Of a DNA stretch of 64,000 bases, positions 57,218-64,000 are shown piece after piece. The position numbers and the translations under genes were made by a program. The DNA is from Mesorhizobium prunaredense (GTDB lineage: Bacteria; Pseudomonadota; Alphaproteobacteria; Rhizobiales; Rhizobiaceae), in assembly GCF_900156895.1 (NCBI RefSeq), contig NZ_FTPD01000010.1, positions 62,001 to 126,000 of the forward strand, given 5' to 3'. The stretch's first letter is position 1, and every line of letters begins with the position of its first letter. The notes below the pieces were generated by a model. It had not been told where the DNA came from. It searched no databases and worked only from the letters and a program-made list of their open reading frames with translations.

Positions 57218-58864
57218 TCACCTCGGAGGACGAGAAAAGATTGTCGAGGCACGGGTACGAGCTGCCTCAGTCGTTCGTTCGATCGAAAGCACTGTGTGCG
57301 GAGGACGCTCTCCATCATGCAGTGCCAGGAGACGCTGGCCGACGTCCTTGTCCGCTGCCGTGAGCCGATGATTCAGGCGAAGAAAGTCCATCCAGGTTGG
57401 CGTGCGGAATGTCTCTGTCCAAATCGAAGGCGTTTGAAGATTTCGCTGGAGTGTCCAGTTTCGCGCACCGGCACGGCTCTGAACATGGCGCCTTGCGCGC
57501 ATGTAGCCCAGAAAGGTCTCGATATTCTCTTCGGCTATAAGATACTCGACCTTCACGACTATGGGGCCACTCCTGGGCTTCAACTCGAGTGCCAGCTCCG
57601 GCGGGTGAAAATCCGAACTTTCCTGATCCGTTTCTTCCCATGGACGGACCGGCAACAGTATCCCCGCAGCTGCAACCAGCAACAGAGCGCCTGCGGCGCC
57701 CTCCAGAGCCCAGGCTAAGGAGTAGTCCTGTGCGACAGTACCCCAGATCCAGCTGCCGGCCGCCATACCCCCTGCGCTCAGGGCGTAGTATATCGACAGT
57801 GTGCGGCCGACGACCCACCTTGGGCTTGCCAGCTGCACCGACACGTCGATGCCCGTCCAGGTGATAAGCCAGCCCGCGCCTCCAACTGCCAGCGAAATGG
57901 CCGCCACGGCGACCGATGATGTCAGTGCAAGGGAAAGGCAACATGCTGCACAAGCAACAGAGGCGAACGATACTAGCCTGTTTTGAGACGTGATCCGCCT
58001 TAGAAAGCTATTGCTCATGCCCGCGACGAAAGCACCCATGCCGAAGCCGGCCAGCAAGATGCCGTAGACGATTGGGCCGCTTTTCAGCTGATCCCGGACG
58101 ACTAGTGGGAGTAGCGCAAGGATGGAGATGCTTGCCAGCCCGAAAAAGGTTGCACGGGCAATCGCTGCCCTGATCTCCAAGGACAGTACCGTGAAGCGCA
58201 CTCCGTCATGAATTGCCATCGTCATTCGCTCACGAGGGAGAGGTGAAGTGCGAACATTCCATCTAGTGCGCCATATTGCGCTTAGAGGCGCCAGATCACT
58301 CAGAGCTGCCAAGGCGAAAGCGGCCAGCGGTCCAAAGAATGCCAAGATTACGCCACCCAAAGCCGGACCAACGCTGCGCACAATGTTGTATCCGACGGAC
58401 ATAAGCGTCACCGCAGCCGGGATGTCGCGCTTGTGAAGGATATCACCAACAGAAGCGTGCCAGGCCGGATCATTCAAGGCAAAGCCGCAGCCGGCCAGGA
58501 AACCTAGTCCGAGAATTAGCCAGGGACCGGCAAATCCCAGACCGACAGAAATCATCAGCGTCGTTGATGCCAATGCTATCAGGCAGTGCCCCGCAAACAT
58601 CACCCATCGGCGGCTGAAGTTGTCGGCGATGGCTCCGGCAAGAATTGAGAGGAAGAATACCGGCAACGTGGATGCGGCCTGCACGAGTGCAACCATCAGA
58701 TCCGAAGCGGAAATCGTGGCCATCAGCCAACTGATGGCCACCGTTTGCACGAGCCACCCGAGGCTGGATATTTGTGTGGCCGTCCAGATCGAGCGAAACA
58801 CCGGGTTCCGAAATGGAGCCAGCGTTGTTGAGACAGGCAGATGAGCATTTTTTTCGGACTGCAT
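57218..58864 (-). CDS. MFS exporter with C-terminal ABM-like domain (MFS_3/EntS-like)
   Basis: A 548-residue transporter. About 12 membrane segments occupy residues 20-410 (ISSLGWLVQTVAISWLMAT, FLSILAGAIADNFSRR as the loop motif). The last 120 residues (VVKVEYLIAEENIETFLGYM, WTETFRTPTWMDFLRLNHRL) resemble the small monooxygenase-like domain found on some bacterial members of this family. Substrate unknown; relatives export siderophores or drugs. ATG at 58864. It stands alone downstream of the bio operon on the same strand. Confidence 0.88.
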   Translation of the reverse strand: MQSEKNAHLPVSTTLAPFRNPVFRSIWTATQISSLGWLVQTVAISWLMATISASDLMVALVQAASTLPVFFLSILAGAIADNFSRRWVMFAGHCLIALASTTLMISVGLGFAGPWLILGLGFLAGCGFALNDPAWHASVGDILHKRDIPAAVTLMSVGYNIVRSVGPALGGVILAFFGPLAAFALAALSDLAPLSAIWRTRWNVRTSPLPRERMTMAIHDGVRFTVLSLEIRAAIARATFFGLASISILALLPLVVRDQLKSGPIVYGILLAGFGMGAFVAGMSNSFLRRITSQNRLVSFASVACAACCLSLALTSSVAVAAISLAVGGAGWLITWTGIDVSVQLASPRWVVGRTLSIYYALSAGGMAAGSWIWGTVAQDYSLAWALEGAAGALLLVAAAGILLPVRPWEETDQESSDFHPPELALELKPRSGPIVVKVEYLIAEENIETFLGYMRARRHVQSRAGARNWTLQRNLQTPSIWTETFRTPTWMDFLRLNHRLTAADKDVGQRLLALHDGERPPHTVLSIERTTEAARTRASTIFSRPPR

Positions 58865-59190
58865 GACGGTTGATGCCTTCGAGGGGCCAGTTATTCAATT
58901 CACGGCTGCCACTACTGCCGTTACGATGTTGACCAATAAGGGCCGACATATCGAGGATGACTTCATCGCAATGAGGAGTTGGATACCTCCGCTCTCTAGA
59001 CTGGCGCCAACCACTTCTCGCCCAGCAAGGTAGCCTTGCCGATCGTCCTGCTCGAGAAAATCGTCTGCAGGGTTTTCGCTCTCGCGTCACCGAACCAGCA
59101 CCCATGCAGCTTGCCGGCGATCAATTTTTCGCATTGGGCCCGTTTTGATAGTGTCATTCGAGACAAATCCTGTGCATGGCCGTCGTACCG
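58865..59190. other. Intergenic region, no gene recognised
   Basis: This lies between bioZ and the MFS gene on the minus strand. There is no clear terminator or reading frame with a family resemblance. Confidence 0.4.
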
Positions 59191-60174
59191 CTAAATTCCG
59201 ATGATGAGGGCGCCTCCGGTGAGACCGGCACCCGCCGCCGCAAGGAGAACCTTTTCGCCCGGCCGAAACGGCTGCGCCCGATGCGAAAGCGAGAGCGAGA
59301 GCGGGATGGTCGCGGCGGAAGAGTTGCCGTACTCGGCGATCGTCTTGACGATTGCTTGATCCGCTATTCCGAGGTTCCTCCCGACCACATCGAAAATGCG
59401 GACATTGGCCTGGTGTGGCACGAACCGGTCGATGTCTTGCGATCCCATTCGGGCAGCAGAGAGCGCGTCCTGCGAGCAGCGAGACATCATCTCCACGGCC
59501 TTGGCGAACACTTCGCGGCCGTTGGCGATCGTCATGCGGGTCTGCCCGAGGTCAATGCCGCCGTGGAACGGTGTGTTGCTTCCTCCGGCGGGAATCTGGA
59601 TCAGCCCGTAGCGCGAGCCGTCCGAAGCCAACGCGGACCCGAGGATGCCCCGATCCGGCTCTTCGCACGGGGCAATCACCACGGCGCCGGCGGCATCGGC
59701 AAACAGCACCGCGCTTGCGCGCTCGACTGGATTGATGCGGCGACTGAGGATGTTGGCGGCGATGACCAAGGTCGCTTTGCCATGGAGGCGGGTGAATCCG
59801 TCGGCAAACATCAGGGCATAGATGAAACCGGCGCAGGCGCCTGTCAGGTCAACCGCACCGGCGCGGCCTAAGCCCAGGCGATGTGCTACCAGCGGCGCGC
59901 TGGGCGGCAGAAGGTGATCGGGCGTCGAGGTGGCGAGTAACAGCAGGCCGATTTCGCCACGGTCGAGGCCGGAATTCGCCAGTGCCATGTCGCCGGCGTG
60001 CGCGGCAAGGCTCGACAGCGTATCCTGGTCGGTTGCCCAGAAGCGCGAGCGAATTCCGGTGCGCTGCTCGATCCAGCCGGGTTCGAGTCCAAGACGGGTC
60101 TCGATTTCCTGGTTCTCCACCTTTCGGGCCGGCGCATGATCGCCAAACCCGAGAAAGCGCGACGATCTGCTCAT
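59191..60174 (-). CDS. bioZ: BioZ, FabH-like ketoacyl-ACP synthase for biotin synthesis
   Basis: A 327-residue KAS III-like condensing enzyme. The catalytic triad is visible as Cys114 (TGACAGF), His in FVPHQAN and Asn in YGNSSAAT. BioZ of M. loti and Agrobacterium makes the pimeloyl-ACP precursor from glutaryl-CoA. It is the last gene of bioBFDAZ and overlaps bioA by four bases, which separates it from housekeeping FabH. Confidence 0.95.
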   Translation of the reverse strand: MSRSSRFLGFGDHAPARKVENQEIETRLGLEPGWIEQRTGIRSRFWATDQDTLSSLAAHAGDMALANSGLDRGEIGLLLLATSTPDHLLPPSAPLVAHRLGLGRAGAVDLTGACAGFIYALMFADGFTRLHGKATLVIAANILSRRINPVERASAVLFADAAGAVVIAPCEEPDRGILGSALASDGSRYGLIQIPAGGSNTPFHGGIDLGQTRMTIANGREVFAKAVEMMSRCSQDALSAARMGSQDIDRFVPHQANVRIFDVVGRNLGIADQAIVKTIAEYGNSSAATIPLSLSLSHRAQPFRPGEKVLLAAAGAGLTGGALIIGI

Positions 60175-61436
60175 GCGCTCGGACCGAAGCGTTCGCCGGC
60201 CTCCTCGATGGCGTCATAGAGCCGGTCGAGTTCCTCTCCGGTGATGCAATAGGGCGGCAGAACATAGAGCACATTACCGAGCGGGCGCACGAGCAGGCCG
60301 CGTTCGAGGAAGAAAGCGCGCAGCTTTGGTCCGATCTCGGCCAGATAGCCGGCCGAGCCGGCGCGCAGATCGAGAGCTGCGATCGTGCCGGTCGCCCGGC
60401 AATCTGTGAAGTTGGCATTGTTGCGAAAGCGTCGAAGCCCGACGGCCTGCCCGGCGCTCAAGGCCGCAATCCGCTCGGCCACCGGCTCGTCCCGCCAGAT
60501 CTCGACATTGGCGAGTGCTGCCGCGCAAGCGATCGGATTGGCGGTGTAGGAGCTCGAGTGGAAAAAGGTCTTCTGCCGATCTTCGGAGTAATGGGCCTGG
60601 AAGATGGCATCGGTCGCGAGTGTGGCCGCCAGTGGAATCGCGCCTCCGCTCAAGCCCTTCGAGGTGCATAGTATGTCCGGAGAGATCAGCGCCTGCTCAC
60701 AGGCGAACGTGCTTCCGGTGCGCCCCCAGCCGGTCATCACCTCGTCGGCGATCAGCAGCGTGCCGGAGGCCTCAGTGATCTTTTTCAATTCGGCCAGAAC
60801 CCAGGCCGGATACATCAACATGCCGCCGGCGCCGAGCACCAGCGGCTCGACGATCAGCGCGGCGGCGCGGCGGTCGCGAGAGAAAGCCTCGAATCTATCC
60901 AGCGTTTCCTGCTCGCGCCCTGCGGCCGGAAACGGAATGGTGTCGACCTCGAACAGCAGGGGTTCGTAGGCGGCGTTGAACACGCCGCGGGCTCCGACGC
61001 TCATCGTGCCGATCGTGTCGCCATGATAGCTGTGTTCCATGACGACGATGCGCGAACGCGGCGCGCCGATGTTGCGGTAATAGCCGAGCGCCATCTTCAG
61101 CGCGACTTCGACGGACGTGGATCCGCTGTCGGAATAGAAGACCCAGTCGAGGCCTGCCGGCACTATTTCGATCAGCGCCGAGGCCAATTGCTCTGCCGGC
61201 TGATGGGTGAGACCGGCGAAGATCACCTGGTCAAGCATCTCAGTCGCATTCCGGATTGCTTCCATGATCCGTGGATGGCGGTGCCCGTGGGTGACCACCC
61301 ACCAGGAGGAGATTGCATCGAGGATATGCCTTCCGTCATTCGTCTCTAGCCAAGCCCCTTCCGTGCGGACAACGGACGGCATGCCCGGCTCGATCGCGTG
61401 CTGAGTGAATGGATGCCAGACCGGCGACCGCGACAT
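60171..61436 (-). CDS. bioA: Adenosylmethionine-8-amino-7-oxononanoate aminotransferase
   Basis: A 421-residue PLP aminotransferase that uses SAM as amino donor to make diaminopelargonic acid. Motifs: WHPFTQHA at the start, [13 protein letters not shown], the PLP-lysine segment CTSKGLSGG and the C-terminal [15 protein letters not shown]. The second of two tandem ATGs (61436) has AGGAGG at six bases; the first (61439) overlaps the bioD stop. SAM demand links it loosely to the island metK. Confidence 0.96.
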   Translation of the reverse strand: MSRSPVWHPFTQHAIEPGMPSVVRTEGAWLETNDGRHILDAISSWWVVTHGHRHPRIMEAIRNATEMLDQVIFAGLTHQPAEQLASALIEIVPAGLDWVFYSDSGSTSVEVALKMALGYYRNIGAPRSRIVVMEHSYHGDTIGTMSVGARGVFNAAYEPLLFEVDTIPFPAAGREQETLDRFEAFSRDRRAAALIVEPLVLGAGGMLMYPAWVLAELKKITEASGTLLIADEVMTGWGRTGSTFACEQALISPDILCTSKGLSGGAIPLAATLATDAIFQAHYSEDRQKTFFHSSSYTANPIACAAALANVEIWRDEPVAERIAALSAGQAVGLRRFRNNANFTDCRATGTIAALDLRAGSAGYLAEIGPKLRAFFLERGLLVRPLGNVLYVLPPYCITGEELDRLYDAIEEAGERFGPSA

Positions 61437-62071
61437 CATTCGCCTCCTGCAATCTTGGCGAGGTCGAAGCCGGCAAACATCGCCTTCCGCAGAGTTTCGC
61501 GCGTCAACGGAACGAGGTGTGGCAGCCTGCCGAGCTGACGCACCGCGCCGAATTCGGTGATTGTCCTTTGCGTATCGGCTACCTCTTCGCCGATGAAGGC
61601 GATGCCGATCAGCGGGATGGAGCGAGCCCGCAGGGCTTCGATCGACAGCAGAGTGTGGTTGATCGTGCCGAGCTCGGTGCGGGCGCACAGAATGACCGGC
61701 AGCCGCCATTCAGCGAAGATGTCAATAAATCTTGTCTGTCGGTTGATCGGCACCATCAGTCCGCCAGCGCCTTCGATGACGAGCGGTGTCGGCAGGACCG
61801 GATATGCAAGATCGGCAGCCTCAATCGAGACGCCGTCAATTTCGGCTGAACGATGCGGCGACAGCGGGCTCTTCAAGCGGTGAGCTTCCGGCAGCACGCG
61901 CCCTGACGGCAGGCCGGCGAGCCGTTCAACCGCCTCACTGTCGGTCTCCTCATCGAGACCCGATTGCACCGGCTTCCAGTAAAAGCCGTCGAGCAGCCCG
62001 GCCAGCCCAGCCGAAAACACGGTCTTCCCTATTCCGGTGTCTGTTCCGGTGACGACGATACGCGTGGTCAT
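61436..62071 (-). CDS. bioD: Dethiobiotin synthetase
   Basis: A 211-residue P-loop enzyme. The nucleotide-binding motif is [17 protein letters not shown] at the N-terminus; KPVQSG and [12 protein letters not shown] are conserved. It overlaps bioF and bioA by four bases or less, consistent with tight operon translation. Confidence 0.96.
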   Translation of the reverse strand: MTTRIVVTGTDTGIGKTVFSAGLAGLLDGFYWKPVQSGLDEETDSEAVERLAGLPSGRVLPEAHRLKSPLSPHRSAEIDGVSIEAADLAYPVLPTPLVIEGAGGLMVPINRQTRFIDIFAEWRLPVILCARTELGTINHTLLSIEALRARSIPLIGIAFIGEEVADTQRTITEFGAVRQLGRLPHLVPLTRETLRKAMFAGFDLAKIAGGE

Positions 62072-63207
62072 GCCGTGCCCAACACCTCGACGAGCGTCTC
62101 GACCATGGCCGAAATGTCAGCATTGCCGACATTCAGCGTCAGCGAAATGCGCAGCCGCGACGTGCCCTCCGGCACGGTCGGCGGGCGAATGCCGCGTATG
62201 TCGAAGCCGCGGGCCTGCAGTGCCGCCGCTATCACCATGGTGCGGCTGACGTCGCCAATGACAAGTGGCTGGATCTGCGAGCCGCTACGCGCCACGCCAC
62301 AGCGCTCGGCCAGTTGGCGGCCCGCGAAGGCAACGTACTCATGCAGCTGAACGCGGCGCATCGGCTCGTCGAGCAGGATTGCGAGCGCTTCGCGCGCGGC
62401 CACTGCCATTAGCGGCGATGGCGCGGTGGCGTAGATAAAGGGCCGGCAGCGGTTGACAATATAGTCGCACAGCACTCCCGGCCCAGTGACGAGTGCGCCG
62501 GATGCGCCGAGCGCCTTGCCGCATGTGTGGAGCGCGACAATGTTGTCGCGGCCCTCGAAAGCGGCGGCCAGCCCCCGGCCGTCCGGGCCCCAGACGCCGG
62601 TGGCATGCGCCTCGTCGACCACTATGAATGCCTCGTACCGATCGGCAAGCGCGACTAGGCTCTCCATCGGCGCGCAGTCGCCATCCATGCTGTACAGGCC
62701 TTCGACTGCGATCCAGATATGCCCCATGCCACCTTCGGCGCGCCAGCGCCTGATCGCGTCCTCAAAAGCATCTATGTCGTTGTGCGTGGCCGGCCTGAAC
62801 TCGGCGCGTCCAGCCCGCGCCCCTTCATGCATGCTGGCATGCGCGAGTTCGTCGAGGATCAGCAGGTCGCCCTTCTGCGGTAGGGCGCTCAGCAGGGCGA
62901 AGTTGGCGATGTAGCCGCTGCCGAAGAACAGCGCCCGTTCGGCCCCGAAGAACGCCGCCGCATCTGCCTCCAATGCCTCATGCTCCGGCGCGTTGCCGCG
63001 CAGGAGCCGCGATCCGGTAGCGCCGACCGGGGTGCCCCCCTCGATTGCCGCCGCGACTGCATCGCCAAGTCTCTTCGAGGCAGCAAGCCCGAGATAATCG
63101 TTGGACGAGAAGTCGAGCCCGGCGCGCGGCGCCAGTGTCCGCAGCCGGCCCTTGCGTGCCAGACCCTGCAAGGTTGCTTCATAGCGGGCAAGCGGCGGCT
63201 CGTTCAT
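62068..63207 (-). CDS. bioF: 8-amino-7-oxononanoate synthase
   Basis: A 379-residue PLP enzyme condensing alanine with pimeloyl-thioester. Motifs: [34 protein letters not shown] and the PLP-lysine [12 protein letters not shown]. It overlaps bioB by four bases. Confidence 0.96.
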   Translation of the reverse strand: MNEPPLARYEATLQGLARKGRLRTLAPRAGLDFSSNDYLGLAASKRLGDAVAAAIEGGTPVGATGSRLLRGNAPEHEALEADAAAFFGAERALFFGSGYIANFALLSALPQKGDLLILDELAHASMHEGARAGRAEFRPATHNDIDAFEDAIRRWRAEGGMGHIWIAVEGLYSMDGDCAPMESLVALADRYEAFIVVDEAHATGVWGPDGRGLAAAFEGRDNIVALHTCGKALGASGALVTGPGVLCDYIVNRCRPFIYATAPSPLMAVAAREALAILLDEPMRRVQLHEYVAFAGRQLAERCGVARSGSQIQPLVIGDVSRTMVIAAALQARGFDIRGIRPPTVPEGTSRLRISLTLNVGNADISAMVETLVEVLGTA

Positions 63208-64000
63208 TTAGCCTCGCGTGGCATCGGCTCAATGCCGAGACGCCTAAATAGACGATTATCCTTGTCCTCGCCGGGATTGTCCGCCGTCAGCAGCATGTCG
63301 CCGACAAAGATCGAATTGGCGCCGGCAAAGAAGCACAGCGCCTGCGTTTCGTCGCTCATCGCCGTCCTGCCGGCGGAGAGCCTTACATAAGACTTCGGCA
63401 TCATGATGCGGGCGAGCGCAATGGTGCGGACGAAATCGATCGGATCGATGGGCTCGGCCTCGGCAAGCGGCGTGCCTTCGATGGGGATGAGCATGTTGAT
63501 CGGCACGCTTTCCGGCGGCTCGGGCAGGTTCGCGAGTGTGACCAGCATGTCGATGCGATCGGCCTTTTCCTCTCCCATCCCGACAATGCCGCCGCAGCAG
63601 ACCTTCATGCCAACCTCGCGCACGTGCCCAAGTGTTTCCAGCCGGTCGGCAAAGGTCCTGGTTGAAACAACCTCGCCGTAATAGCGCTCGGACGTGTCGA
63701 TGTTGTGGTTGTAGTAGTCGAGACCGGCCGCCTTCAGGCGCTGCGCCTGACTGAGGTCCAGCATTCCGAGCGTCATGCAGGTCTCCATGCCGAGCGCCTT
63801 CACGCCCTCGATCATGGCGACCACGGAGCCCATGTCGCGTTCCTTCGGACTGCGCCATGCGGCGCCCATGCAATAGCGGGTGGCGCCGGCGTCCCGCGCC
63901 TTGATCGCTTCGGCAATGACACGCTCCACCTCCATCAGCTTGGACGCCTTCAGGCCGGTTTCGTAATGTGTAGACTGGCTGCAATAGCCGCAATCCTCCG
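63204..64000 (-). CDS. bioB: Biotin synthase, 5' end cut by the window edge
   Basis: The last 265 or so codons of biotin synthase. At the window edge the sequence reads [12 protein letters not shown], which includes two of the CxxxCxxC radical-SAM cysteines; the first cysteine and the N-terminus lie beyond 64000. Also visible are [29 protein letters not shown] and [12 protein letters not shown]. First gene of bioBFDAZ. Confidence 0.97.
   Translation of the reverse strand, partial: EDCGYCSQSTHYETGLKASKLMEVERVIAEAIKARDAGATRYCMGAAWRSPKERDMGSVVAMIEGVKALGMETCMTLGMLDLSQAQRLKAAGLDYYNHNIDTSERYYGEVVSTRTFADRLETLGHVREVGMKVCCGGIVGMGEEKADRIDMLVTLANLPEPPESVPINMLIPIEGTPLAEAEPIDPIDFVRTIALARIMMPKSYVRLSAGRTAMSDETQALCFFAGANSIFVGDMLLTADNPGEDKDNRLFRRLGIEPMPREAK

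Overview
The window reads as part of a Mesorhizobium loti-type symbiosis island. It carries a rhizobial (Rhc) type III secretion system with its NodD-TtsI control circuit, secreted Nop proteins and effectors, several gene relics, and two vitamin operons (thi, bio). The organism call rests on family recognition of NopA, NopB, NopP, NopX, TtsI and BioZ, not on a database search.

Layout. 0-10 kb holds hemN, a MucR/Ros regulator, a di-heme cytochrome c peroxidase, tdh, a PfkB-type adenosine kinase, and an arsR-glyA-metK operon. The last four look like a one-carbon/S-adenosylmethionine cassette under a SahR-like regulator. 10-13 kb is a decayed T3 effector gene with its tts box. 13.6-18.2 kb is the second T3SS operon (nopC, nopA, sctD-like, rhcV, TPR lipoprotein), read leftward from a tts box. 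18.3-25.1 kb is a foreign block: an intact paralogue of the decayed effector, nopP, and relics of an AbiEii-type toxin, an OLD-type nuclease and an IS630-family element. 25.1-33.6 kb is the main T3SS operon nopB-rhcJ-nolU-nolV-rhcN-y4yJ-rhcQ-R-S-T-U, read leftward from a tts box. 33.7-36.6 kb has rhcC1 and nopX on the other strand. 36.9-37.6 kb is a group II intron that has lost its reverse transcriptase. 38-40.7 kb is ttsI-rhcC2-lipoprotein, with a nod box about 340 bp upstream of ttsI. 43.4-46.8 kb is a NopD-like C48 (SUMO) protease effector with its own tts box.

47-52.5 kb is thiCOSGED behind a TPP riboswitch. 53-54.2 kb is a porin, 55.1-56.7 kb a HipBA-type toxin-antitoxin pair, and 57.2-58.9 kb an MFS exporter. 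59.2-64 kb is bioBFDAZ, with bioB cut by the window edge.

How it works together: flavonoid-activated NodD would act at the nod box to make TtsI. TtsI then switches on the tts boxes (seven recognised here) in front of the T3SS operons and effector genes. The vitamin and methyl-cycle genes would supply biotin, thiamine and SAM. Relics of IS630-family elements (three), an IS6-like transposase, an effector protease and defence genes show repeated insertion and decay between functional blocks. Boundaries, decayed-gene identities and effector functions were read by eye and need alignment.
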